The position numbers and the translations under genes are program-made. 64,000 nucleotides of DNA, from the NCBI RefSeq assembly GCF_050749805.1, contig NZ_CP192738.1, forward strand, positions 4,526,001 to 4,590,000, in the 5' to 3' direction. The stretch comes from Hahella sp018986435 (GTDB taxonomy: Bacteria; Pseudomonadota; Gammaproteobacteria; Pseudomonadales; Oleiphilaceae). Every line of letters begins with the position of its first letter. The stretch's first letter is position 1. Shown piece by piece: positions 17,551-26,782 of the stretch. The notes below the pieces were generated by a model. The model did no database searches. It saw only the letters and a program-made list of their open reading frames with translations, and had not been told where the DNA came from.

Positions 17551-18624
17551 ATGCATTTACATGGAACCTCATCCTTATCTTCGCGCGCGCTCGCCAAAGT
17601 CCTGATTGTCGCCACACTGACTTGCGCAAGCGTGGCGCAGGCGACCGACAAAGTACGCTGGAAAATGCAGGCGGCGTACGGCAGTAACCTTCCCGCTCTG
17701 GGCGACACGATTCCCGGCGTCATGGAGTCGCTTAACAAAGCCTCCGGCGGCCGCATCATGATCAAGCACTACGAGCCTAATAAACTGGCGCCCACGCTGG
17801 ACATCACCGAAGCCGTCAAAAGCGGAAAAATCGAAGCCGGCTACACCTGGCTGGGATACGACCAGGGCCGTATCGCCTCCTCCGTATTATTCTCTTCCGT
17901 CCCCTTCGGCATGGAGCCCTGGGAGTACATCGCCTGGTGGTATGAAGGCGAAGGCCGCCAGATGGCGGAAGACGTCTATCATCGCGACAACATTCATCCC
18001 GTTCTGTGCGGCCTGACCGGGCCGGAAACCGCAGGCTGGTTCAAAAAAGAAATCAATAGCCTTGAAGACCTCAAAGGTCTGAAAGTCCGCTTCGCCGGCA
18101 TCGGCGGCCAAATCATGCAGGATCTCGGCGCGTCCGTGACAGTATTGCCCGGTGGCGAAATCTTCCAGGCGTTGGAAAAAGGCGCCATTGATGCGACGGA
18201 ATTCTCCCTTCCCGCCGTCGACCAGAAACTGGGCTTCAACAAAGTCGCCAAATACAACTACTTCCCTGGCTGGCATCAGCCGCATTCCGCATTCCACTTA
18301 GTCGTCAACAAGCAGGAGTGGGAGGCTATCTCCGATAGCGATAAGGAAATGATCAATATGGCGTGTCAGGCTGGCGTTACTCGCGATCTGGCGCGTAGCG
18401 AAGCCATTCAGGGTCGCGCCATGGAGCAATTGGAGGCTGACGGCGCCGCCGCGCGCAGATTGCCGGAGAACATCCTGCGCAGTCTGCAGGAAGTGACCAA
18501 AAAAGTACTCGATGCAGAAGCCGCCAAAGATGCGGACTTCAAAAAGGTTTACGAAAACCAGCTGGCCTTCGAAGCACAGTACAAGCGGTGGAAGCAGCTG
18601 GGATATTTGCCGCGCGATTTCTAG
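17551..18624 (+). CDS. dctP: TRAP transporter substrate-binding protein (DctP family, TakP-like)
   Basis: A 357-residue periplasmic binding protein with a signal peptide ending at AQA near residue 34. The DctP core is clear: the RFAGIGGQIMQDLG segment, with its ligand-binding Arg, and VLPGGEIFQALEKGAIDATEF. This wording resembles the TakP/FcbT1 group that binds 2-oxo or other monocarboxylates more than the C4-dicarboxylate DctP group. It captures the substrate for the DctQM permease encoded downstream, after a strong hairpin at 18713-18737 that probably sets a higher level of binding protein. Confidence 0.92.
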   Translation: MHLHGTSSLSSRALAKVLIVATLTCASVAQATDKVRWKMQAAYGSNLPALGDTIPGVMESLNKASGGRIMIKHYEPNKLAPTLDITEAVKSGKIEAGYTWLGYDQGRIASSVLFSSVPFGMEPWEYIAWWYEGEGRQMAEDVYHRDNIHPVLCGLTGPETAGWFKKEINSLEDLKGLKVRFAGIGGQIMQDLGASVTVLPGGEIFQALEKGAIDATEFSLPAVDQKLGFNKVAKYNYFPGWHQPHSAFHLVVNKQEWEAISDSDKEMINMACQAGVTRDLARSEAIQGRAMEQLEADGAAARRLPENILRSLQEVTKKVLDAEAAKDADFKKVYENQLAFEAQYKRWKQLGYLPRDF

Positions 18625-18712
18625 GCGGTTAGCCGAAAAGTTGCGCAGCCTTGTCTGATTTCCTTGAGGTAAGCAGTACCCATAGCGTTCTAGGGTGTCG
18701 CTACGACACTTT

Positions 18713-18737
18713 GTGGGGGCCCGGCCCCCACCTTTTT
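18713..18737 (+). terminator. Attenuating hairpin between dctP and dctQ
   Basis: A very stable GC stem (8 bp, 18713-18720 with 18724-18731, 3-nt loop) followed by CTTTTT. It sits inside the operon, 89 bp after dctP. It fits partial termination that lowers permease expression relative to the binding protein. Confidence 0.7.
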
Positions 18738-18816
18738 CGGCTGGTGGCCATCCCGTTCCGCCAAAGGGACGCCCGTTTTATAGCCCGCAGTAAGAATAAT
18801 AAGCAGGAGTATCCTT

Positions 18817-19521
18817 ATGCAGGCGCATCCTATCAAGGCTGAAAGCGCCAACACTGACGCACTGAGCGGCGCATTACCGTCTCAGAACGAACGATTGCGC
18901 CATGAGCGCGGCCTCGACGCATCCTCACAACACCTCTCGCCCTCTTCTTCTGAACCTAATGACGCTTTCTCTAACTTGAGCGCCGAAGCGAGCCCGCCTC
19001 CACCGCAGGAGCTGCCGCATACGCGACTGTCCAGATTACTGGACACATTCGTGCGCCGCATTGGCGAAGCCAGCGCCTGGATCTGGCCCGTCCTGATGCT
19101 GGTGATCATGACCAATGTGGTGATGCGCTACTTTTTCGGTGAAGGGCGCATTGAGTTTGAAGAGTTGCAGTGGCATCTGTACACCATTGGATTCCTCACC
19201 GCCCTGTCTTATTGCTATCAGTCCGACGATCACGTAAGAGTGGATGTCATCCACGAACGCCTTTCACTGAGATCCCGTAGCTGGATTGAGTTTCTCGGCA
19301 TTCTGTTGTTGCTGATCCCGTTCCTTACGCTGCTGACTTATTACGCATTTCCATACGTTTATGGCGCCTGGATCAGTGGCGAACGCTCTTTGTCTCCCGG
19401 CGGACTGCCCTATCGATGGGCGATCAAGGCGGCGCTGCCCATTGGCTTGCTGCTTCTTTCCATCGCGACGGCGTCCCGATTCAGCCGCGTGTTCGTCTAT
19501 CTTTTTCTGAAACCGAGGTAA
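18817..19521 (+). CDS. dctQ: TRAP transporter small permease (DctQ family)
   Basis: A 234-residue membrane protein with four predicted helices in its C-terminal two thirds and the DctQ signature: the VVMRYFFGEGRIEFEELQWHLY segment and the DHVRVDVIHERLS loop. An unusual hydrophilic N-terminal extension of about 75 residues, rich in Ser, Pro and Glu, precedes the first helix. A GCAGGAG site supports the chosen ATG, but an internal start closer to the membrane part cannot be excluded. The stop is 4 bp before dctM. Confidence 0.9.
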   Translation: MQAHPIKAESANTDALSGALPSQNERLRHERGLDASSQHLSPSSSEPNDAFSNLSAEASPPPPQELPHTRLSRLLDTFVRRIGEASAWIWPVLMLVIMTNVVMRYFFGEGRIEFEELQWHLYTIGFLTALSYCYQSDDHVRVDVIHERLSLRSRSWIEFLGILLLLIPFLTLLTYYAFPYVYGAWISGERSLSPGGLPYRWAIKAALPIGLLLLSIATASRFSRVFVYLFLKPR

Positions 19522-19525
19522 TGCG

Positions 19526-20884
19526 ATGGAGCTGAATGAAGTCCTGGCCATCGCAATGTTCGCCACATTCATTATTCTTATTTTTTCCGGTTTTCCCGTC
19601 GCCTGGTTACTGGGGGGCGTAGCAGTGGTATTCACTGGCGTCGCCCTGTTCGCGGACACCTATCTGGACGCATTCGTCGGCGTCGATTGGGACTACACCG
19701 CGCTATCGGTGGATCGCATCTGGGGCATCATGAACAACTGGGTGCTGGTGGCGCTGCCCATGTTCGTCTTCATGGGACAAATGCTGGATCGCTCCGGCGT
19801 CGCCGAAAACCTGATGAACGACATCTCCAAGTTATTTGGTCGCATGAACGGGGGAACCGCCGTCGCCGTCGTGATAATCGGACTGCTGCTGGCCGCATCC
19901 ACCGGCATCATTGGCGCATCAGTCGCGCTATTGACCCTGCTGGCGCTGCCAGTGATGCTGAAAAACCACTATCAGTCGGAACTGGCGGTCGGCTCAGTGT
20001 GCGCCGTCGGCACCCTGGGTATCCTGATTCCTCCCAGCATCATGCTGGTGATGATGGCCGACCAACTGGCCATGTCTGTCGGCGACTTGTTTCTCGGCGC
20101 CGTCATGCCTGGCGTGCTTCTGGGTTCCGCTTACATTATTTATATCGTCGCCCGCGCCAGCTTCGATCCCAGCATCGCGCCCGCCGCCGCGGACGCAGAA
20201 CCTCTCAGCGGCAAGGTCGCATTAGCGGCATTACGTTCAATCATGGCGCCGGCGTTACTGATTCTGGCGGTGCTGGGCTCTATATTTTTCGGTCTGGCGA
20301 CACCCACAGAGGCCTCCGGAGTCGGCGCTTTCGGAGCCACCTTCCTGGCCTGGCGCAATAAAAAGCTTAATGTGAACATGCTGCGCGATGTCTGCCGCCA
20401 AACCAGCAAAACCACCGCGTTTATCTTCGCCATACTGATCGGAGCCACCGCGTTTTCATTGGTTTTGCGGGGACTGGGAGGCGATGAGTTAATTGAGAAC
20501 GCCCTGACCGGCCTGCCATTTGGCCCTAACGGCGTCATCATATGCATTCTCGCCTGCGCGTTTCTGCTCGGCTTTTTCCTGGATTGGATCGAAATCACCT
20601 TGATCATCCTGCCGCTGGTGGCGCCGGTCGTACAGCAACTCGGCTTCGATCTCGTGTGGTTCACCGTTATGTTCGCCGTCTGCCTGCAAACGTCTTTTTT
20701 GACGCCGCCGGTAGGATTCGCCCTGTTTTATTGCAAAGGCGTCGCGCCGCCGGAAATCAAAGTCGGAACTCTCTACCGCGGCGTTACCCCCTTTATTTTC
20801 CTCCAGCTGGCCGCCCTGGTGCTGGTATTCATGTGGCCGCAACTGGTCACCTGGCTACCCCAGCAAGCTTACGCCAATCCATGA
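19526..20884 (+). CDS. dctM: TRAP transporter large permease (DctM family)
   Basis: A 452-residue integral membrane protein with about 12-13 hydrophobic segments. DctM hallmarks are VALPMFVFMGQMLDRSGVAE, the GTLGILIPPSIMLVM hairpin and FLTPPVGFALFY near the C-terminus. It is the transport subunit that works with DctQ and DctP on a sodium gradient. It follows dctQ by 4 bp and precedes the CoA-transferase by 13 bp, so the transported acid is probably the CoA-transferase substrate. Confidence 0.93.
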   Translation: MELNEVLAIAMFATFIILIFSGFPVAWLLGGVAVVFTGVALFADTYLDAFVGVDWDYTALSVDRIWGIMNNWVLVALPMFVFMGQMLDRSGVAENLMNDISKLFGRMNGGTAVAVVIIGLLLAASTGIIGASVALLTLLALPVMLKNHYQSELAVGSVCAVGTLGILIPPSIMLVMMADQLAMSVGDLFLGAVMPGVLLGSAYIIYIVARASFDPSIAPAAADAEPLSGKVALAALRSIMAPALLILAVLGSIFFGLATPTEASGVGAFGATFLAWRNKKLNVNMLRDVCRQTSKTTAFIFAILIGATAFSLVLRGLGGDELIENALTGLPFGPNGVIICILACAFLLGFFLDWIEITLIILPLVAPVVQQLGFDLVWFTVMFAVCLQTSFLTPPVGFALFYCKGVAPPEIKVGTLYRGVTPFIFLQLAALVLVFMWPQLVTWLPQQAYANP

Positions 20885-20897
20885 CTCCGAGGTTGTT

Positions 20898-22574
20898 ATG
20901 CACCCGAAAGTAATTAGTGCCGAACAAGCTGCTTCCCTGATTGAAAACGGACGCACCGTCGCCACCGCAGGCTTCGTCGGCATCGGTTTTCCGGAAACTC
21001 TCGCCGTAGCGTTGGAAAAGCGATTTATGGAAACTCAGTCGCCTCGCGACCTGACTCTCGTCTATGCAGCGGGACAGGGGGACGGCAAAGAGCGCGGACT
21101 GAATCATCTTGGCCATGAAGGGTTAGTAAAACGGGTGGTCGGCGGACACTGGGGTTTGGTGCCGAAACTCGGCAAACTGGCCTGCGAAGGCAAAATCGAA
21201 GCCTACAATCTGCCTCAAGGGGTCATCACGCATTTATATCGCGATATCGCCGCCGGCAAGCCCGGCGTCGTTACCCATGTCGGGCTGCATACATTCGTCG
21301 ATCCCCGCTACGATGGCGGGCGCATCAACGACAATACGCCTCCGGGACTGGTAGAGCTGCTCAATGTGGCGGGCCAGGAATATTTGCTATACAAAGCCTT
21401 CCCCATTCATGTGGCTCTGCTACGCGGCACCACCGCCGATCCCAAAGGCAACATCACGATGGAAAAAGAGGCGATGCCTCTGGAGAGTCTGGCCATCGCC
21501 CAAGCCACTCATAACAGCGGCGGTCTGGTCATTGTTCAGGTAGAAAGACTGACCGCCCGTCACAGTCTGCACCCTTCCCGTGTACGCATCCCCGGCATAT
21601 TGGTGGACAAGGTTGTGGTGGCGCCGCCCGAACACCATCAACAGACGTTTGCGGAGAGCTATAACCCGGCTTACAGCGGCGAAATCAATCTGCACTTATG
21701 CGATCACAAAGCGGCGCTGGATATTCGCAAGTTAATTTGCCGTCGCGCAGTAATGGAGCTGCGTCCCGGCGCTATCGTCAACCTCGGTATCGGAATGCCC
21801 GAAACCATGGCGACGGTTGCGACGGAAGAAGGCTTGATGGATGAAGTCACGCTGACAATCGAGCCAGGCGGCATCGGTGGATTTCCCGCCGGCGGCCTTA
21901 GTTTTGGCGCGGTTATGAACGCCGAGGCGATCATTGATCACCCCTCCCAGTTCGACTTCTACGATGGCGGCGGCCTGGACCAGGCGTTCCTGGGCATGGC
22001 GCAGATGGACAGTGAGGGTAACGTCAATGTCAGCCGCTTCAGTCAGCGCATGTCCGGCGCCGGCGGTTTTATCAATATCAGCCAGAACGCCAAGGAAGTG
22101 TACTTTCTCGGCACCTTTCTGGCGGGCGACTACGACATCCGCATCACCGGCAATGGCTTGGAGTTCGGCGTGGCGGACGCCACCATGAAGCTGGTGAACA
22201 ACGTCGAGCACCTCACCTTCAGCGGTCGTTACGCGCTAGAGCGCGGTCAAAAGGTCACCTACATCACAGAGCGTTGCGTGTTTCGTCTGCGACCGGACGG
22301 CCTGGAGCTGACGGAAATTGCGCCCGGAGTGCAGATTGATCGGGATATTCTCGCCCATATGGGGTTCCGCCCACGCATTTCTCCCAAGCTGAAGATCATG
22401 CCAATCGAACTGTTTCGCAGCGGTCTCATGCATCTAAAACTGCCTTTCACCGGCAGCGCCTCACCGCCGGAGGTATCTCCCCTCCCCTTGTGCGACGCTG
22501 GCGACGAGCCAATCGACGAAGCCATAGAACATCGTTATCACAGCGCTCTTAACATAGAGGCTTCGCGGGACTGA
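20898..22574 (+). CDS. Family I acyl-CoA:carboxylate CoA-transferase (fused alpha-beta)
   Basis: A 558-residue fused CoA-transferase. The N-terminal half carries the alpha-subunit segment (ATAGFVGIGFPETLAVAL, then the VGGHWGLVPKLG region). The C-terminal half carries the beta part, with GAIVNLGIGMPE and the catalytic-Glu strand TIEPGGIGGFPAGGLSFG. It resembles propionate/lactate CoA-transferases and YdiF. It should move CoA from acetyl- or similar CoA onto an imported carboxylic acid. It closes the TRAP operon. The next gene is convergent, with its stop directly adjacent to this one. Confidence 0.9.
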   Translation: MHPKVISAEQAASLIENGRTVATAGFVGIGFPETLAVALEKRFMETQSPRDLTLVYAAGQGDGKERGLNHLGHEGLVKRVVGGHWGLVPKLGKLACEGKIEAYNLPQGVITHLYRDIAAGKPGVVTHVGLHTFVDPRYDGGRINDNTPPGLVELLNVAGQEYLLYKAFPIHVALLRGTTADPKGNITMEKEAMPLESLAIAQATHNSGGLVIVQVERLTARHSLHPSRVRIPGILVDKVVVAPPEHHQQTFAESYNPAYSGEINLHLCDHKAALDIRKLICRRAVMELRPGAIVNLGIGMPETMATVATEEGLMDEVTLTIEPGGIGGFPAGGLSFGAVMNAEAIIDHPSQFDFYDGGGLDQAFLGMAQMDSEGNVNVSRFSQRMSGAGGFINISQNAKEVYFLGTFLAGDYDIRITGNGLEFGVADATMKLVNNVEHLTFSGRYALERGQKVTYITERCVFRLRPDGLELTEIAPGVQIDRDILAHMGFRPRISPKLKIMPIELFRSGLMHLKLPFTGSASPPEVSPLPLCDAGDEPIDEAIEHRYHSALNIEASRD

Positions 22575-24374
22575 TCAGACGGATATTGAGCCTTTGCGAA
22601 AGTCCGAGTGGTCCAGAATCGCATTGATCAATACAGGCCTGCCCTGACGCGCCAGCGCTTTCGCCTCTTGTAACACAGGAGCGATATCGGCCGGCTTATC
22701 CAGCAGAAAGCCAACCCCGCCATAACCCTCGGCGACTTTATGATAGTCCGTGCGACGCAACATAACGCCCACATCGTCCTGCAAAATTTCCATCTGATCA
22801 CGGGCGATCTGGCTCCAGCAGGCGTCATTGCCGACCACGGCTATCACACCGATGTTATGACGAACAAAGGTATCAAACTCCGCGAGGGAATAGGCGCAAG
22901 AGCCATCTCCATACAGCAGCCACAGCTCAGCCCCTTGCGTGGCCGCCGCGGCCCCCAATACAAAACCGCCGCCAACGCCAAGCGTCCCGAACACGCCAGG
23001 ATCAAGCCAGCTCAACGGCGAGCGAGGACGCAGCGTATAGGCGGCGGAGGCCACAAAATCGCCGCCGTCGGCAATGATCGCGCTTCTCTCGTCCATCGCC
23101 GCGTCGATTTGTAATAGCAGATTCAGAGGATTAATGCGTCCGCCCGCTGTTGACGCTTGCGCACAGATGTCTTTTTCCCTCTGTCGATCCCTTTCACGCA
23201 ATGATTCCAGCCAATCAGCGTCCCATTGCATCGTCTCTCCACATGACTCCGCCAATTGCACAAGAAAAGCGGCGGGATCTCCCAAAACCGGAATGGTTGG
23301 CAAGCGATTTTTAAACAGGTCCTCGCGCTGTGCATTCACAGACACCAACGTCGCTTTACGGGAGATATGAGAGCCATAGTCGAGACGAAAATCACAAGGC
23401 GCGCCAGCCAATAAAACCCAGTCCGCCTCCCGCAATGCCTGCTTGCGGTGATGCTTGAGCTGCAGTAGGTGGTCTGAACCCAGCAGGCCCCGCGCCATGC
23501 CAGAGAGATAAACCGGCGCGCCCAATGCCTCAATCGCGGAGATGAGCTTGTCCGCCTGCTCAGGATGACGCAACGCCTGACCGCCGATCACCACGGCGGG
23601 ACGCTTCGCCTTACGCAGGGACGGCGCCGCCACCGCCGCCAACGATTTATTCTTGACCGCATCAATCACATCCAGAGACACGTCCGTCGCAGTGTGGCGT
23701 AGGGCTCGTAACGTGCTGCGCTGCGGCGAATCCTGAGCCCCTTTGAACATCTGTTCCGCATGAAAGTCCAGATACCATTGCACCGCTTTTCCTCCAAGAC
23801 TGCCTTTCCCTTGCTCCCCTCCTTTTACGCCGTACCATTCTCTTACCACTTGCTCTGGATAAAGCAGATCGATGGGGAGTTCAACGAATATGGGCCCGGG
23901 CACGCCAGCGCAGGCGACTCTGAACGCCTCCTGTAAAGTCGGAGCAATGTCGCGAACTTTCTCCACCGCAAAACATTGCTTGACCGTGGTTTCCAATAGC
24001 CCGGTCTGATCGATATCTTGCAAGGAGCCGCGTCCGCGCAGTACCGTAGCGCTGGCCCCGCCAAGCAGGATCAATGGAGACTGCGCCATCTGCGCATTTT
24101 TCAGCGCCGTGACTGCGTTGGTCACCCCTGGACCCGCCGTCACCGCCGCTACGCCTGGTATTCCCGTCAAGCGCGCGTATGCGTCAGCGGCGAATACCGC
24201 ACTCGCCTCATGCCTCGCGTCAATCACCTGCATTCCCGCTTTGCGGCAACCAGAAAGAATGGGCGAAATATGCCCGCCACACAGAGTGAATAACGCCCCA
24301 ACGCCTTGCTCCAACAAGACCTCAGCCACCAGATCGCCACCGTGTTTCATATGCAAGTCAATTCCCTGTTCCAT
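22575..24374 (-). CDS. ThDP-dependent 2-hydroxyacyl-CoA lyase-like enzyme (ILVBL/HACL2 type)
   Basis: A 599-residue ThDP enzyme of the acetolactate-synthase fold. The catalytic Glu is in DARHEASAVFAADAYARL. The ThDP-Mg motif is GDGSCAYSLAEFDTFVRH... ending in GNDACW. Many segments read like human ILVBL (HACL2) and less like acetolactate synthase: CGGHISPIL, NAQMAQSPLILLGGAS, GGMARGLLG, WLDPGVFGTLGVG and the last residues DFRKGSISV. HACL2 cleaves 2-hydroxyacyl-CoA to an aldehyde and formyl-CoA. The TRAP and CoA-transferase genes next door would supply such a CoA ester; this link is inference. The start may be 24 bp further in (Met9). Confidence 0.85.
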   Translation of the reverse strand: MEQGIDLHMKHGGDLVAEVLLEQGVGALFTLCGGHISPILSGCRKAGMQVIDARHEASAVFAADAYARLTGIPGVAAVTAGPGVTNAVTALKNAQMAQSPLILLGGASATVLRGRGSLQDIDQTGLLETTVKQCFAVEKVRDIAPTLQEAFRVACAGVPGPIFVELPIDLLYPEQVVREWYGVKGGEQGKGSLGGKAVQWYLDFHAEQMFKGAQDSPQRSTLRALRHTATDVSLDVIDAVKNKSLAAVAAPSLRKAKRPAVVIGGQALRHPEQADKLISAIEALGAPVYLSGMARGLLGSDHLLQLKHHRKQALREADWVLLAGAPCDFRLDYGSHISRKATLVSVNAQREDLFKNRLPTIPVLGDPAAFLVQLAESCGETMQWDADWLESLRERDRQREKDICAQASTAGGRINPLNLLLQIDAAMDERSAIIADGGDFVASAAYTLRPRSPLSWLDPGVFGTLGVGGGFVLGAAAATQGAELWLLYGDGSCAYSLAEFDTFVRHNIGVIAVVGNDACWSQIARDQMEILQDDVGVMLRRTDYHKVAEGYGGVGFLLDKPADIAPVLQEAKALARQGRPVLINAILDHSDFRKGSISV

Positions 24375-24679
24375 ATTTGCTTATTGTTTCAGGAACCTTA
24401 AACCAAGCCGTCTCAACTGGCCAACTCAAACTCACTGAGCCCCTCTCGGCCTTATGGCGGTAGTAAGGCGTGGTAGGCTGATGTATCCTTTAGTCACACT
24501 TGTATTTGTGAATGATCCGCCAAATCACATCGGCCAACAGCCTTTTTATTACAAGGGGTTTGGGCTAGTTGGTGGAATCAATTTTTTGACCGTCGCCCCA
24601 CTTTGCATGACGGTTTTCGGCGTCAAACGTCGCTTGATTATTAAGTTTATTTTCAACACCAAAGGAAAGAGGCGCGACC
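24375..24679. promoter_or_regulatory. Gap before the T6SS effector module
   Basis: 305 bp between the divergent lyase gene and the DUF6484 gene. It should hold both promoters. It is more AT-rich toward the DUF6484 side. A short open frame across it overlaps the real gene start and has no recognisable protein. No sigma-54 site was seen. Confidence 0.5.
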
Positions 24680-25162
24680 ATGGGTGCAGTCAACGAGTTA
24701 TTTGAATCCGTAGCGGAAACCGCCGCCACGCCAATTATTGGAAAACTGGTGGAAGTCGACGCTAAAGGTCGCGCATGGATTGACTTTCCCGGCAACAGCG
24801 AAGGCGCGCTTCTCGCCAAAACCACCATCACACTCCCCCCCAGCCAGGCCGTTCCAGGTCAACAACTGCTGATGTTATTTGAAGGCGGACGTAAAAAATC
24901 TCCGATCATTATCGGCGTCATTGGCGAAGCGCTGGTTCCCAATGAAAGTCAGACGGTCGTGCTGCCTGTTGGAAAGACAGATGGCGCCGTTATAGATGGT
25001 AAAAAGGTACGTTTCGACGCGCGTGATGAAATTCAATTAGTGTGCGGCAAAAGCAGCATCCTGTTGCGAGCTGACGGCAAGGTCGTCATCAAAGGCAAAG
25101 ATATTCTGAACCGCGCCATGTCATCCAACAAAATCAAAGGCGCCAACGTCGCGATCAACTAA
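24680..25162 (+). CDS. T6SS-associated DUF6484 protein
   Basis: A 160-residue soluble protein. The N-terminal two thirds form a beta-rich domain (TPIIGKLVEVDAKGRAWIDFPGN and KSPIIIGVIGEALV), as in DUF6484 proteins. The C-terminal part (FDARDEIQLVCGKSSILLRADGKVVIKGKDIL) reads like the repeating beta-prism tip of VgrG/gp5 proteins. It opens the plus-strand effector-loading module, with a GGAAAGAGG site before the ATG. It probably acts as a spike-like or adaptor part. Confidence 0.78.
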   Translation: MGAVNELFESVAETAATPIIGKLVEVDAKGRAWIDFPGNSEGALLAKTTITLPPSQAVPGQQLLMLFEGGRKKSPIIIGVIGEALVPNESQTVVLPVGKTDGAVIDGKKVRFDARDEIQLVCGKSSILLRADGKVVIKGKDILNRAMSSNKIKGANVAIN

Positions 25163-25230
25163 GAACGGTTGCGTCGAAGACGACGCTGGGCGAATATACA
25201 CGAGATTTCAAGAGATTAAGGAATATAGCA

Positions 25231-25692
25231 ATGGGCGTTACAGTCGGCGTAAATCATATGTCCGTAGTGCACAAGGACAGCGGTGGAGTGACCATCTGTT
25301 TCCCGGACGTCTGTAAAACACCCACGCCGGGCGGCCCTGTTCCGATCCCCTATCCCAACATCGCCATGTCCAGCAACTCGGCCAAGGGCGCTAAAAAAGT
25401 TAAATGCGACGGTAATCCCGTCTGTCTGAAAGACTCGAATTTCTCAACCAGTACAGGTGACGAAGGCGGTACGGCGGGAGGCGGCGTCGCTTCAGGCACC
25501 ATCAAGAATAAGGCGGAGTTTTCCATGTACTCCTTCGACACCAAATTCGAAGGAAAAAACGTGCCGCGCGCCTTTGACATCATGCTGCACAACAAGATGA
25601 ATACGCCGCCTTTCCCTGTGCTGCAAAAACCCATCATAGCGATGCCGATCACCGAAAAACCAAAGTGCATCATTTGCAAAAAAGAACTTTAA
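25231..25692 (+). CDS. PAAR-like DUF4150 spike-tip protein
   Basis: A 153-residue protein with the DUF4150 opening: the VGVNHMSVVHKDSGGVTI segment, FPDVCKTPTPGGPVPIPYPNIAMSS, and GNPVCLKDSNFSTSTGDEGG. These PAAR-like proteins cap the VgrG spike and carry effectors. Here the cap is a separate polypeptide with a short Cys-containing tail (CIICKKEL), which may bind metal. The effector is likely the AHH protein four genes downstream. Confidence 0.88.
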   Translation: MGVTVGVNHMSVVHKDSGGVTICFPDVCKTPTPGGPVPIPYPNIAMSSNSAKGAKKVKCDGNPVCLKDSNFSTSTGDEGGTAGGGVASGTIKNKAEFSMYSFDTKFEGKNVPRAFDIMLHNKMNTPPFPVLQKPIIAMPITEKPKCIICKKEL

Positions 25693-25719
25693 TCTTCGGT
25701 CAGTGAATAACGATCAACA

Positions 25720-26778
25720 ATGCCGCACCCGGAAATAACCAATAAAACCCCTTTTGTTGTTGAGCCCCTTTACCTGAATGATGAAGAGTTCGTCCCCGTC
25801 CTGACGCTGGTTGTGAAGGCGACTTATGACATCGTCGGCAACCAGCAGCTACGACTGGCGGACGAACAGGCGCCGCTATGTTTAGCTGGCGAATACTGGG
25901 GCGAACCTGGCGAGTCCAGCCTGAAATACGAGCCTGAATGCGTCTACTTTAAACCTGCCGCCGATATTGTTCTGATCGGCCACGCCTACCCTGAGCGGAA
26001 AAACGACGCCAGCGTCAAAGTTGGCATCCGCGTAGGCCCGGCAAGAAAAATTGTGCAAGTGTTCGGAGACCGGCAATGGACAATGGGACCGTCTCACCCC
26101 ATCGCCACCGCTCCTGCGCCCTTCGAGAAAATACCGCTGATCTACGAGCGCGCATTTGGCGGCAAAGATCCCCGTGGCGACGATGGCGAAAAAATCAGCC
26201 AGGAATCTCGCAATCCCATGGGAGTGGGGTATCGCGATCCACTGGAAGATTTCGAAGAAGGGGTTCCTCTGCCGAACCTGGAGAATCCGGACGATTTGAT
26301 CCGTGCTTACAATGATGCGCCAGCGCCCGTTGGTTTCGGCTTTATCGAAGGCCATTGGGAACCGCGCATCAAGTACGCGGGCACCTACGATGAAACCTGG
26401 GAGAAGACGCGCAGGCCCTTACTCCCTTTTGACTTCAGCAAGAAGTTTTACAACGCCGCATCGCCCGGACTGGTGTTGGACGGCTATCTGGCAGGCAACG
26501 AAGAAGTCACCATAGTCAACGCTTCCCCTCGTGGCCGCCTGCAGTTTTTCCTGCCCAACCTGCCTGCACCGGAATGTCACGTGCAGCTTCAAGGCGGAGC
26601 TGGCGTTCTTAGGGACAAAGGCGAACTGGATACGCTCATCGTCAACACCGACGAACATAAGGTGTTCCTGGTTTGGCGCTGCGTCATACCGCTTAACGGC
26701 GGCTTTAACAGCGTAGCGGAAATAAACGCCCAGATCCCCGGCGTCGAAGTCATGAAACATGTGAAACTGGAGTCTTAG
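25720..26778 (+). CDS. DUF2169 T6SS effector adaptor
   Basis: A 352-residue protein with the DUF2169 pattern: VLTLVVKATYDI, GEYWGEPGESSLKYEPE, then the AYPERKND and VQVFGDRQW strands and PLIYERAFGG. Proteins of this family act as adaptors that load effectors onto the spike and are nearly always next to PAAR/DUF4150 genes, as here. It is 27 bp after the DUF4150 gene and 4 bp before the TIGR02270 gene. Confidence 0.88.
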   Translation: MPHPEITNKTPFVVEPLYLNDEEFVPVLTLVVKATYDIVGNQQLRLADEQAPLCLAGEYWGEPGESSLKYEPECVYFKPAADIVLIGHAYPERKNDASVKVGIRVGPARKIVQVFGDRQWTMGPSHPIATAPAPFEKIPLIYERAFGGKDPRGDDGEKISQESRNPMGVGYRDPLEDFEEGVPLPNLENPDDLIRAYNDAPAPVGFGFIEGHWEPRIKYAGTYDETWEKTRRPLLPFDFSKKFYNAASPGLVLDGYLAGNEEVTIVNASPRGRLQFFLPNLPAPECHVQLQGGAGVLRDKGELDTLIVNTDEHKVFLVWRCVIPLNGGFNSVAEINAQIPGVEVMKHVKLES

Positions 26779-26782
26779 ATAC

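Noticed and set aside
24454..24705. Open frame of 83 codons before the DUF6484 gene
   Set aside because: It overlaps the well-supported DUF6484 start in another frame, has no ribosome site and no recognisable protein character.
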